Source: Gymnorhina tibicen
Lineage: Eukaryota > Chordata > Aves > Passeriformes > Artamidae
Direction of reading: 5' to 3'
DNA length: 64,000 nucleotides
Assembly (NCBI GenBank): GCA_013399875.1
Contig: VXAZ01003466.1
Span: 609,420 to 673,419, forward strand
A program made the translations under genes and the position numbers. How positions within the stretch are numbered: the first letter of the stretch is position 1; the number at the start of each line of letters is the position of its first letter. Below the pieces are notes generated by a model. The model worked only from the letters and a program-made list of their open reading frames with translations. It made no database searches and was not told where the DNA came from. Positions 34,801 to 45,950 of this stretch are shown here, in pieces.

Positions 34801-37800
34801 ACAACCCAAAAACGGAGCAGCGAGGCTGAGCCACAGGAAAGCTGCAAGTCTCAGCCTACTGAGCCACTAACCCCTTCCAGGGTCAGCAGCAGCACCTGAT
34901 AAGTTGGTGACTTGAACCTGGCCCATCTGTCAGTCACAGCCATGTGAGCTGCTCCTTTGAGCAGTCAGGCTGCTGCAGGTTATCAGCAACAGTTTTAGCA
35001 ATTCAGCTTCTACCAAAATACTAAACAGTGTCTGGTCTTGGAAAGAAAACGAGAGCATCACCCCTTCCCAGCTAGAGAGTCGAATTGGAAGTCCACCATG
35101 AGCTAAAAGCTTAATTCTCTCAATTGGCTAAATCATTAAATCCTTCAGTGTTAAATGCCCCAAGACAGGAAAGCAAAGCTGCTATTAATAATTCCAATGG
35201 CTAAAGAGCATGTTATTTTCAAATGGTTTGTTTGACAGCTTAGGGCCTACCCACAGCTACTGCCATCAGTCATTTGCACTTGCACTAGGAGGAACAGGTG
35301 TCTGAGTAAGGCACAATAAGACATTCAAGGGAGTTTGGATTGTTCAGACTAAAAGGAAGTTAAAAGAAATGATTAACCAACTTGGCCAAAAGCCGTTGGA
35401 GAACATGGGAATATGACTGAAAGGGCAGATCATAAAGCCTTGATGCAAGTGGATAAAGCCAGGGAACAAGCTGGTGAAAAAGGCTGTGGAAAGCTGCTTA
35501 CCACTGACGGAATTCTAATCAGGTATGCAAAACGGTGAGGAAGGATTTTCTTTCATTATGGCTCCAATAACCGTTTAGGGAGAAGAGGTGTATTTTATTG
35601 TATTTTGCCACACCACGATTTGTGCCGATTATTCACAAAGCTGTTGGAAAAGATTAACTGCTGCTTGTATCAATGGCCAAAAATCGCTCCTTTTTCTCCA
35701 AACTGCTTTGGACATCTTAAGGGAAGAGTGGAGAGGTGCAGCCCAGCACCTGCTAGCACCCAGGCCATGAGCTGGTTGTCCCCTGGCCCTGGGAGAGCAC
35801 GGGCCAGGCCCTGCCCACCCTGAGCTCGGAGTCCTTCATTGCTCCTTGTATCTCCCTAGTCCTCTTTTTTCTGTCACACAGCCTAGCGCTGCCTCACAAA
35901 AATAGGTCATATAGATAGCTCCGGCATAGGGTTACAGAGCTCACAGACAAATATGGATAAAACAAATCCCAGAAAACTACTGACACACCAATATAATGTC
36001 ACAACCCAGAGGGACCATGATAAGAACCAGGCATGGCATCTGAGGAAGGAGAGAGTTACCATAAGTGACTTTATAAACAGAAATAACATTATTATTGTTA
36101 TTTAACTACTTCTCTACCTGGAGCCCTCCATCAGCTCTTCCCTGACCCTCCTGGTCCCAAGAGCCACAGAGCTGAGCCCTCCAGATGTCACAGCCTCTTT
36201 ACTTGCACTGTACCTACCCTGCACAAGAGCAGGGAGAGTCAAGAGCATGGAGCATCTGCCATCACTCTGGCTTGGAAAAATCAATCCACTTCCCCTCTAC
36301 AGTGGCTGTGAGTTTCCCCTGCCACCAGGCCCATTCATTAAACAAAAAACCCAAAAAAAAATCCCCCAAAACAAACACCAACAGAACAATTTAAGAAAAA
36401 GGGATTCTTTACTTTTACAAAAAAATCTAAAAATATCTTTGCATTAGGTTTTGGTTAGGTTTTACATAATTCCTTTGAACATCTTGGGAGATACTTATTT
36501 TGCATTTTTTTTTCTATCTTCTTCAGGTTTTCCACCGCATAGATGGTACAATCAGCTAAGAAACATACACAGGTGATAACTGAGAAAGCTGCTGAAACAA
36601 GTTTACCAAAGTTTCACAGGAAATTTCAAGCACTAACTCAGCTAAAATTAGTAGAATAAAATAACGTTCAGAAATTTCAGTTTTATTTACTGCCTTCTTT
36701 CTGCCCAAATTCTTCTTTCAAGCCAAAATTCTTCCCCGCACTTGGCCTCAGCCCTCCAGCCCCTGCCACTAACTGTGGGAGCACTGGGGGACCCTGGCTG
36801 GGAGAGTGAAACCATTTGAACGAATGGCACAGAAGTTGTTAAATTAAACAATTTGCAAAAGCCACTACTGCAGCTACCTTAGACAGACAGGGCTGGTGTA
36901 ATTTATTCAGCCCTGCATAAAGACTGGGTGAACGAAATACATGTATTTGAAGCTCCAATGCTTACAAGAAATGTTCTACAATCACACACCTGGCCCCACA
37001 GCACCATTACAAAGCACAGACGAGTTTTCCAGGATGCTTTTTTTCCTGTACTTTTCAATTGTTTCTTTACATTTACATAGTCTGGTTTTTTTCAAGTCAG
37101 GCAGGAAAAGCTACATTCCTTTTCAGTTTTACTTAAATTCCTTTGTATCAAGTGGTTTTTATTACATTCCTTACTTTCTATAGAGTAACAAAAAACCCAA
37201 CAACAAAAATCAAAAGCTTTGATTAAAAACCAGCTCCTCATCATAGCTATTATTGCCATCATCATTACATCGTGATGAGAATTACGATTATCACTGGAGT
37301 GGCCAAGGTGAAAAGGTTCCTGCATGCCACAGGATGTCACAGACAGATGTTGCAGCTGTTGAAGGACATACATTGACACATCTGAGGTGGAAAGCACCAG
37401 CTTGAGAAGAATTTTCCTCTCACAAGTGCTGCAAAAAGGAACGGGAAATCATCATATGACCAAGACAAAGAGTGGAAACAGAGAACCAAGAAGAAAGAGC
37501 GATCAGTAAATAAAGATCAGTTCTGCAAAAGCCCTGCATCAGAGACGTTTTTCTCTTCCAAAGTACAGGAGAAAACTGAGTTGTTTGATGCTCTTGCAAG
37601 GCAGGAGCAGCCTGGTGAGCCCAGGGCGAGCAGCGCCCCGGCGACTCTGCCCAGCCCCTGGGCTCTCGCCACCGCGCGGGGCGGGAGGGGAAGGAAAGGG
37701 AGCTGCAGACAACTGCGTTTGAGTAAATGGTCACAAATCTGGGAAGAAAGCTGCATGTTACGGGACAGATAAGCCATCTGCCACATGGATAAAGCAGAAA

Positions 37801-38049
37801 TCTAAACGCCTGAAATGCCTGAAGCTGTCGAAGCCCCTCTCAGGTGCTGTGAAGCAAGGCTGGCTCTCCTGCTGTCATCTGTTCCGCCTCCCCGTGCTGG
37901 GCTAAAGCCCTGACGGAGACGGAGCCTGGGGCTTGCACCCACACTGCTCCTGCAGATTTCAGCTCAATCTCTGGCACAAACACCATGGGTTTGAGCGTCA
38001 CACCGGCCCCAGGGTGCGGTAGCAGCTCCTGCCCCCCGGGGCTTCCCGC
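31845..38049. other. Unassigned DNA between candidate enhancer and LTR
   Basis: No gene is supported. At 34501-34540 the 14-mer CCAATTGCTCCACA occurs twice, 26 bp apart. An A-rich tract lies at about 36,339-36,378. The stretch 35,900-36,100 has a hydrophobic minus-strand frame and LTR-like words (TGTCACAACCC at 35997), but I could not define boundaries or a target duplication. A small GC-rich islet with G runs lies at about 37,610-37,700. Confidence 0.4.
37610..37700. other. Small CpG islet with G-quadruplex-like run
   Basis: A short patch of high CpG density lies between AT-richer flanks. It contains GCGCGGGGCGGGAGGGGAAG followed by further G runs, a possible G-quadruplex on the plus strand. 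It is too short to be a standard CpG island, and no promoter elements or exon were recognised. Confidence 0.35.
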
Positions 38050-38198
38050 TGTAATAAACCGACAGAGCCAATTCACAATTTAATTCATAGGTTTATTGAG
38101 AATAGCAAGCAAAGCAGCGCTGGGCGGCCAGGGAGTCTGCGCTCCACCAACGGCTCGCAAATTGCAGCTTTAAACTCCCGCCTTATATACAGTCTTTT

Positions 38199-38243
38199 GT
38201 TTCGTTTCCTTCCAGTTTCCTCCTGTTTCCGTTTCCCCGTTTC
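38199..38243 (-). promoter_or_regulatory. GAAAC array with ISRE-like site in LTR promoter
   Basis: On the plus strand GTTTC occurs six times, at 38199, 38204, 38215, 38225, 38231 and 38243 (end of the last copy). Read on the minus strand the pair at 38225-38235 forms GAAACGGAAAC, matching the GAAANNGAAA core bound by interferon regulatory factors. The array ends about 10-15 bp upstream of the TATA box of the minus-strand LTR promoter. Inducibility is inferred, not shown. Confidence 0.45.
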
Positions 38244-38335
38244 TGCGTAAGCCTTTTCATTCAGCGTATGCTCTTGCTGTTGCTGGGGGGGTCGTCTGTC
38301 GTGGGGTGAAGGTCCAGCCGTGTCGTTAATCTTTC

Positions 38336-38488
38336 TTATCTTTGTTCAGCAAAATTAAGCTCACAGTTAGGTATGCCTATTGTCTTCCTAACTGTTGTAC
38401 AAGCCTCACAATTACATAAGTCGCATTGTTTATCCAAACACGAATCACATAAGCATCGACCCTCATTGGCAAATAAACACCTATTACA
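38336..38488 (-). pseudogene. Cysteine-rich open frame in the U3 of the LTR (orphan viral ORF fragment)
   Basis: Starting with the first triplet of the LTR (TGT at 38488), the minus strand is open for 51 codons to a TAA at 38336. Ten codons are Cys. Nine follow the spacing CxxC-x7-CxCxxC-x4-CxxCxCxxC, resembling a zinc-binding or disulfide-rich module. I recognise no family. Some retroviruses have accessory genes running into the 3' LTR (Nef, Sag), so this may be the C-terminal part of such a gene whose upstream part was lost on solo-LTR formation. The in-frame ATG at 38575 lies in host flank and is unlikely to be the original start. It is non-functional here as far as can be seen, and a chance origin is possible. 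Confidence 0.35.
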
Positions 38489-38714
38489 CCGCAGTATCCC
38501 CTGAGCACAGCTCTGTCCTGCTGTGGGCTGCCATCTCTGGGTACCGCTGCAGACACTGCTGGTCCCACTGCCCACTGGACTTGGCAGGCAGTTTCAGGGG
38601 ATTAGAGTGAGTCTTTACTAATCCTGTCCTGTTAAATAACATGCAGTGCTGTCACAAGGAAAGAGAGCAGAGGAAAAGTCTTGAGCAGAAAATGCTTATG
38701 AGTTCTTAACACCG

Positions 38715-38895
38715 GCACCAGAGAAGTGGTGGATGCCCAATTTCTAGAAACATTCAGTCTCAGCTTGGATGGGGTTTGGAGCAACCTGGTCTAGTTGGAA
38801 GAGCAGGAAGATGTCCCTGCTCATGGCAGGGCATCAGATTAGATGGCCCCTAAAGGTCCCTTTTGACCCAAACCATCCTGTGATTCTGAGATTCC
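38715..38895 (+). mobile_element. CR1 LINE 3' end
   Basis: The block order is GTGGTGGATGCCC, TTGGATGGGGTTTGGAGCAA, CCTGGTCTAGTTGG, GATGTCCCTGCTCATGGCAG, AGATGGCCCCTAAAGGTCCC, CCAAACCATCCTGTGATTCT. This is the standard avian CR1 3' end in plus orientation. It is 5'-truncated and similar in family to the minus-strand copy at the right end of the window. Confidence 0.93.
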
Positions 38896-41132
38896 CAGGC
38901 AAGGGTAAGGGTTGAAACCTACCCTGTACTACACGACACTCTGCTCTGCTCGACAGACTTTTAATGTGGTTCATCTTTACTTCCAGCTGAAAATCCAGAA
39001 CTTCCTTCTGAAACAAGGTAAATTCCCTAAAGCTTTCCTGTCTAAAACCGGGGAGTTTCTCACTGACTGTCATAGTTAATTTATGTAAGTGATTAACAGG
39101 AGTATGCTGTGGCCAGGCAATGCCCCAGTTTCCATCTGCACAGCACAGCAGCTCCCCCCAACCTCACCTGATGTGTCCCACTCAGGTTTGCTGACAGTGG
39201 GTCAGGCTGGCTGTCTCTGACATGAGTAACAGCAGTTCTCAAGGACTCTACAGGACAATGAGCACTTCTGGAGGTTTGAAACTGTTGTAACAAATAGCAG
39301 TGCTTATTCTGTCAGCATTTTAGCCCTCAATCAGTTCTCAGTGCCTCTGACCTCTGTGGTATGGTTAGCTTCAGGACCGCTCATTGCAGACGTGTCTGTG
39401 TTAGCCAGATGTCTTCCCTCTCAGTCCTGAGCAGATCACTGATAAATGGCTGTCCTGGTAGGGCCATGCCTCAATAAAATTCTGCACTGGCATTTATTTG
39501 CACCCAACCAGGCTAGTGAAGGGTTTCTCAATGGTTTCATCACCCACTGAGGGTAGTGCTGCAGCTAACAAAAGCTGCCATGAAGGTGCCCTTTCACCTC
39601 GACCCTCCAAACCTTTGGCAGCAGCAGACACATCCCCAGCCCTGCCTGGTGGCTGCTGGGCTGTCACTGTGTGTCCCCTCTGCTCCTGACCAGCTCAGAC
39701 CCAGTGGGGGGCCCATCCTGGCAGGGTGAAAGGACACCACATGTTCAGGTGGGCAGAAGTGAATGAGGCCACAGCAGCCTCCAGGGGAGTCATGAAAGAC
39801 ACAAGCACAGCAAACACCATCAGGCAACAAAGTGCTCCCAGCACCCTCTGAAGGTACGCCAGGTGAAATTCAGCGAAGATGAGCATTAAATGATGGACAT
39901 ACAGGAAAAAAATCTGGGTTGTACAGAGACCCTGATGAGCTGTGAAAACTGATCACTGCCATTCAGGAATGATAATGTGAGTTTTAATAGTGAAAAGAAC
40001 ATGTCAACTCAGTGCTCTTCAGTTGCTGAAAAGAAAGCTTCCTGCTAGAAATTGTCCAAGGGAACACTGTGCAATTACATATCTGACGGGACAAGCTCAG
40101 AGGTGCCGCTGCAGCCCCTCTCCCCAGCTCTGCCGTGAGGTGCCAGCAGCCGGGCCAGTCCCAGCGGCCTGAGCAGTGCCAAAGCATCGCCAGTCCCGCA
40201 TGGGACAGGAGGGACACCCAGGCACCACAGGTCGGGCAGACCCATCTCAGATCCCAGGGTGGTGATGGAGCAAGCTCTGCTGGCAGCCAGGCCTGGCTGG
40301 GGGAGGCAGCCCTTGGGGACAGCCAGCACAGGGATACTGGAGGCAGGTTGTGCCTAAGGAACCTGAGGGCTTCCTGAGGGGAGAGGGTTGTTCTGTGGGT
40401 CAGGGGAAACCAGTGAACAATGAGTATGGTTTGTCCTGGCTTCATCTGTATCTCCAGCACAGCCTGCCACAGTCCCGGGAAATCAAAGCAGGGACACACA
40501 CACTGGACAGGTGGAACAGGGCAGTACAGCAGCCTGACTGTGACAGTGTCCCTGCTTTGAGCAGGCAGCTGGATCAGAGCCTCCAGACATCCTTTTCAAC
40601 ATAAATTAATCTGTGATTCAAAAAGGGGAACAGAGAATAGGACTAAATAACGTGTAAATGCAGTAGGGCTCCTCAAACTGGCATGAGGGGAAAATGTGTG
40701 CCAGGAAGTGCTGGAGGTCTGGAAGAAATAGCTGGCATGGAAAAAGCAAATCATCTCCTTGCTCTTTCTTTAGTGCAAGAGTTGGGAAATAAAAATACCA
40801 GATAGAATTCTGAAGAAAGAAAAGAAATGTGTAAATAAATGGGGCTTTTTGCTGAGATGGACTGTTAAAAAGACCAAAAATACAGATAACTGGGAAATCG
40901 CTAAGACAAATTCTCAGAAGAAAATTCCACCAAGTCTTTAACCTTAAATGCCCTGAGCACAGAGTGATGGATCACAGGAGATTATACCGTGGAACACAGA
41001 CAACTTCTAGCCTTCCTGTCCATTGTGGCAGGCTCACCACCCTGCCCTTGAGGGACGGCTGTGGGGCTGGACAGACCCTCTGTGCCAGGCTGTGCCCATC
41101 CATGCGCTGGCCAAGTCTGTCAGAGGCTGCGT
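38896..41132. other. Unassigned DNA between CR1 and LTR
   Basis: No gene is supported. A GC-richer stretch at about 40,090-40,330 has long frames on both strands without recognisable content. At about 39,470 CCTCAATAAAATTCTGCACTGG is reminiscent of an LTR polyadenylation region, but no boundaries could be found. Confidence 0.4.
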
Positions 41133-42082
41133 TGTTATGGTTTATGGCTCAAACATTTTTATGAAGGACTTTTGTCTATTATAGCAAAATTGTGTAACAA
41201 AAACTGCACGGAAGACCACTGCACCCTGAATGGGCCTCCTGACTGAGGCCCTGGACTGCAAGTTGATAGAGATAAGAAAAGTGACACTATTGTTCAAAGC
41301 ATCTGGAATAGCATCCACGGCAGGGCTCACCCCAGCACCTTGGGGGTGGAGGCTATAGCCCCAGGCTTATCTGCTGCCAGCCCTGCACACAACCTCACCC
41401 AACCCACGGGGAGGAGGAGAGGTTTTGGGTGTATGGCAAAAAAGCGCCTCTGGTCAGAGGCAGTGAACACTCATCCTCTGCTGTGCAGACCCGCCCAGCT
41501 GCGGGGCCCCCCACCCCGGGAAAGCCACATCTAGGCGACATCCACGTGAGGGACAGCAGAGGGCTGCCACGGCCCATCAAAGGCCCCCCAGAGGGTCCCC
41601 AGACCCTGCACCAGAGCACTGCGCATGGTGAAACATCATGCAACAGATCCACAGTGCTGCAAGGGACACTGTCAAACCTGTCCCACTCAGGGGAGGTACA
41701 TGGGTGTTCCCACCTGCCCAAACCTATATTAATACGTTTCATTGGATTCTATACTCTTCGGTGGGGGACCCTCACCACCAAGAAGACCAGATGGAGGGAA
41801 GCAATGAGACATTGTTGGGACCCGAGGGGAGATATGTTTCTACTTAATCTGTCTCTGTCACTCTCCCTGTTGCCCACACACACACCTCTTTTTCTATTTC
41901 TTTCTTTTTTTTCCCTTTCTTTCTCTTTGCATCTTTTACTATTAAATAAAATAGATCAATTTTTTGGTATCAACATCTAATCTCATTTGGTTTTTATCTC
42001 ATTTTTGGAAATATTTCAAACCTTTCTGGGCTTGTTCCATTTTATTCGCAGAGTTAGTTCTCTTTGCTCCCCTGTGATTACA
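41133..42082 (+). mobile_element. Probable endogenous retrovirus LTR, boundaries approximate
   Basis: The left edge begins TGTTATGGTTTATGGCTC. A TATA-like CCTATATTAATA lies at about 41,723, followed by a downstream R-like segment and a long pyrimidine tract at 41,884-41,933 preceded by a short (CA)n. An AATAAA signal lies at about 41,945 inside TTAAATAAAATAG, then the U5-like block TTTTTTGGTATCAACATC and an end reading CTGTGATTACA. This promoter, poly-pyrimidine and AATAAA arrangement is typical of songbird ERV LTRs. I found no perfect target duplication, so the ends could be off by tens of bases or the copy may be rearranged. Confidence 0.6.
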
Positions 42083-45000
42083 GCAGATCATAAGAGAGTC
42101 ACTCCAGCCTCTGCTCCTGGGCCTTGCTAACCCATACCCCTGCAGACCCCAGGCCTCTTGCCATCTGACTCAGCCCCCCACTGCAGGGCCTACAGCTGTC
42201 CCACCCCAGGGACATGTTGCTGACCCCCTCGCACCTCTAAGGGACCCTGCAATATCTAAGGACATGACTTTCGAACTGCGCTTGAGACCAGCTGCAACTA
42301 GGGATCTGTATGAGATGCTCCCAACATGCTGACTGCTCAAAACCTGGAGTTTCAGCCTCCCTAGCATTTCAGGCCGTACACTTTGGGGAGTCACAGCCCA
42401 TGTGGGCCAGAGCTGCAGTAGGTGCTGGACCCTGGGCAGGCAGCTCCCTTCTGTGACACAGAGGTGGGAAAACACACACAGACAAAACTTAGGGTATAGA
42501 TCTTAAATAGTGTGATAATTCTCTTTCTTTTCCTGCATCCCTTCTCTGTATGGATGTTTTATAATTAATTTGCAAGCACTCAGTAAAAGCAGGATATGTT
42601 TTAGATGGCTGGCATCTCTGCAAATGAGATTTCTTCACTAAACTTCCTTTAATGAAACCCAGGAAGTGAGGGAGCACTGTAATGCCCTGATGTGCAAAGC
42701 TGCTGGGAAGCTAAGTGGCCAGCCCCTGCACTTCTGCAGTGGGACTAAGGAGCTCAGGTGTGCAGGTATGCTGCTGATTACTTGCCTGTTAATTAATACT
42801 CCAGGCAACACATTTCCTTTAATTACACCATACATGACAGCTGTTGCCAGCAGCCTCAGGACTGTGTGATATAGAGCACTCTTAGCACTTGTCCTTATTT
42901 AGTCATATTTTAAGTCCAAGGGCTGGAGTTTTACAAGTCCACACATACACACAAGGAAATTCTGTCACTGAGGGAAAGGGCAACTCTGTCCTAAAAATAC
43001 AATGGCCATAATGGCCGTGTCTTCCCTCTCCTTTTATCACAGCACCTCTGGTTTCACATTGAGATAAACTGTTTTGGTTTGCTGGTTGTGCAGGATTCCT
43101 GGTGGTAACATTCTGGGGTGGCACCAAAGGGTCTCACACTGGGCCCTCTGCCCTGAGGTCCCCGAGGGAAACCAAAGCCCAAAAAGCAGACGAGTCTGTG
43201 GAGGAAAGGCCTGCAGCCAGCAAGAGGAGCTGGACGCTGCTGGTTTATGGCACTGTCAGAGGCACAGCAGGGTCCTCATCGCTGTTTGAAAAGCCTGGAA
43301 GGGGAAGGAAGGAGGTTGTACATCAGCTCCCCTCCCTCCAGCACCTCCCAGCTCTAGGCCAGCCTGACACAGTGCTTTTGGAGGCTCAAGCTGTCCCTGT
43401 AATGCCTGTGGCTCCCACACTGTGTGGGGCTTTGGGGCCTCTCTGCACTCTTTGCCCCCACTGTGGGCTCCTGCACAAGGGTCTCCCTCTGCAAACAGGT
43501 TCTGAGATATACAGGGCTGATGTGGGCAGAGCTTCATGCTGGTTCCACACTGGACCGCAGGCAAAGTCCTGGGCTGGTGTAAAAGCATCACCAAAGTGAC
43601 AGGGCACCCGAGCTAGTTCACCCAGAAATCACTGTACTCTGTTGCGAGGCAGCAATGTGGCAGCAGCAGCAGCCACTGTACCCAGCACCTGCAGCTGCAG
43701 GCAAGGCAGATCTCCCAAACACACTGACACGGGCTGGAGGAGCTCCCTCTCCTGTCTTGCTCTGCACTGGACAGGCTGTCAAGATGCTGACTGGAGCTGG
43801 TGCGGCAGCAGCTTAGGCCAAAGTTTGCCTTCAAATCTCAAGCAGCATGCCAGGAACAATTATTGCTTCATCACTAGGAGTGTCATCTGGGCTTGGAAAT
43901 GCCTTTCCACACCTGCAAAACGAAAGTATCTCCATAACTGCAGAGATAAATGTGATGCAATGAGTTATTTGTTTGGTACAGCCTGCTGCAAAGCTTTTGT
44001 CAGTCTTCAGAAAATGAGCTCACTGTTCCATCTCTTCCTGGGCTGCTCTGCACAGCTCTGCAGCCACAACCACCCCTAACACCACCTTTTCCCTCAGTTA
44101 GACAGACCACTCGGCTGATGTCCTTAGCAATAGCCAAGAAAAGGAGCAAATAGCTTTCTGAGCTGCCTTGTTAGTCCAGCATGCCTCTGTATGGAGGCAT
44201 CAAACAATTGCTCAGGATGAAAACACATCTCTGATGTGAGCAAGTGAGAGACTCCTTCTACCACCTCCTCCTCCTCTTCCTCCTCCTAACTCCCAAATGC
44301 TCTGCAAGACCCCAGCAGGATCCAAAGCAGATGCAGCATTATAGCAGGCAATATAGCAGGGATGAAAGCTCATCCTGCTGCACACATGACATTTGCTGTC
44401 TTGGCTTCACCAGGTTTGTTCCAGTTGCAGCGGAGTATTGGCCCAGTCTGTGCTTCTGTTTATTTTAAACCAGGCTCCCTCCCCTCAGTGCCATGAGACT
44501 TCATAGGACTGTGAATGCTGCTCTAAGTATCACAGAAAATTATTTAGCGACACTACAAACCCATTTCTCCTGAAGGTAGGAGCAAGGAAGGGGCTGGCAG
44601 TATGGAATACTGAGGGCAACACTCGGGGTGCCGTGGCATCTGAGCAAATCCCAAGCAGACGCCAAGAGTAAGAATCCCTCGGCAGCCACAGCAATGCTGC
44701 AGAGACACTTCGCGATTTTAAACCAGTGCTGGTTTTGTCACCATCGTTACCAGACGGGACACTGCACGTCCCTTTGAATGAATTCATAATGAGCTCTTCT
44801 GGGAGCCCATGGAGCAGGAGATAAACAGGTGATTATCTCCACACTGTCCTGATGGATGGGGCTGCTCAGGGAATCGCGTGCCATTCCCACAACCTTTTAT
44901 GGAGGTTCCATAAACCACAGCAATCAGTGACCAGTTAGAAGCAATAACCAAAGGACGAGAGGACTAACTTTGAGGAATAAAACTCTCAAGGACTGACAAT

Positions 45001-45499
45001 GCCAGCTACCTCCTGGCACAGAGCAGAGACGGCTGATGCAGTGTGGAGACTTGAGCCATCAGGTCCCTGCTGAGGAGGGTTGAAGCGATTCATGTGAAAA
45101 TGCCACAAAATAAGGGAGAGACGCAACGGGCTCAGGACTGGTGCTGCAGGGCACGTTTGATAGGATAATGAGTATATTCCAGGAAAGCTGCATCCTTCAG
45201 GACTTTTCTCCAGGGCTTGAAGACAGCACATAAAAATGAAATTAATACTAAGAAGAGAAAGGGAAAAAGAGGGAGATACTGACTACTTTTACAAAGGGGT
45301 AGAAAAAATCGAGTGAGTGGGAATTTAGCAATGGGAACTGGAATGTCAGAAGGTAAAGGGATGGGAAGTGGCCAGAAATGAATATTTAATTCCTGAGAAC
45401 AGCAGCTGAGTCAATGACAGGGTCAGGGAACAGGGCAGATGCCTGACAGGCAGGGAAGGGAGTGCAGGCAGGAAGTGAAAGGAGTGAGAGGGAGGTGTC
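42083..45499. other. Unassigned DNA
   Basis: No gene is supported. A (TCC)n-like tract lies at 44261-44287. The frame 43102-43599 (plus, 165 codons) is open in GC-rich DNA, as are minus-strand frames across it, and has no recognisable domain. Confidence 0.4.
44261..44287 (+). repeat. (TCC)n-like simple repeat
   Basis: About nine imperfect CTC/TCC units form a pyrimidine-only run, an ordinary microsatellite. Confidence 0.85.
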
Positions 45500-45697
45500 T
45501 TTACAAACACACTGTGGGCCTGCTGGTAGATAAAGCCAGATACTCATAGGTGAAAGAAGCAGCGGGAAGAGCTGTAAATTGCAGAGGAATTCCACTAATT
45601 GACACAGACTGTTGCTCACCCAAGGCTGTGTTAAATTCCTGGATTTGGAGAAAAAGAACAGAGATACAAAGCAAAAAAGGGAGGGGTGGGGGAAGGG
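45500..45697 (+). mobile_element. Possible ERV internal 3' remnant with polypurine tract
   Basis: Immediately left of the LTR is a purine run, nearly uninterrupted, at 45673-45697 (AAAAAAGGGAGGGGTGGGGG-like). In a retrovirus such a tract primes plus-strand synthesis next to the 3' LTR. Upstream, from about 45,500, one reading phase gives protein-like sequence interrupted by an in-frame stop at 45547-45549, compatible with the decayed end of a retroviral gene. The assignment rests on position next to the LTR. I cannot name the gene. Confidence 0.35.
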
Positions 45698-45950
45698 CGT
45701 ACATTAGGAGGGTGTCTGTATTAGGCGACTCGGGGAAGTCTGTACCTCTCAAGTACCGCAGCCAATGGGGAAAGAGAGAGGGAAATGTGGCCGGGAAACT
45801 AGGATAAAAAGGAGGCTGCGTCCTCCTGCAATTTGAGTGACCCCATGGGAAATGCCCATGGCCTCTCCCTTTATTCGAATAAAGTTACTGGACTCCTCTG
45901 TCTCCTTTTTGGACATAAATCTCTGGCATCATGGACTAATTTTCCTAACA
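45698..45950 (+). mobile_element. Probable ERV LTR (3' LTR or solo)
   Basis: The features occur in LTR order: a CCAAT box (GCCAATGG at about 45,761), a TATA-like GGATAAAAAGG at about 45,802, then about 75 bp later TTCGAATAAAG as polyadenylation signal, and a U5-like end reaching TTTTCCTAACA at 45950. The left end is either the CGTACATT directly after the purine tract (a possible TG to CG change) or TGTCTGTATT at 45713. Flanks GGAGG and GCAGG are close but not identical. The element looks older than the two LTRs with perfect duplications. Confidence 0.6.

Larger units (their letters stand above)
38050..38488 (-). mobile_element. Complete solo LTR of an endogenous retrovirus (class I-like)
   Basis: The element runs from TGTAATA to TATTACA on the plus strand, a perfect 7-bp terminal inverted repeat. 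It is flanked by CCGC on both sides (38046-38049 and 38489-38492), a 4-bp target-site duplication as made by gammaretrovirus-like integrases. Transcription would run on the minus strand. A TATATAA box (complement at 38183-38189) precedes a GC-rich R region, followed by an AATAAA signal (complement at 38092-38097) and a short U5. Six GAAAC motifs lie just upstream of the TATA box. The 5' part of U3 carries an open, cysteine-rich frame. No internal sequence, primer-binding site or second LTR adjoins, so it is a solo LTR. Confidence 0.9.

Noticed and set aside
35907..36089. Hydrophobic minus-strand frame and TGTCACAACCC, suggesting an LTR or Env remnant
   Set aside because: I could not find a matching end, polyadenylation signal or target duplication. 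Evidence is insufficient to call an element.
39420..39500. CCTCAATAAAATTCTGCACTGG resembling an LTR or gene polyadenylation region
   Set aside because: It is an isolated AATAAA with no TATA, LTR ends or exon in support.
43102..43599. 165-codon plus-strand frame
   Set aside because: GC-rich composition with frames open on the opposite strand and no domain recognised.
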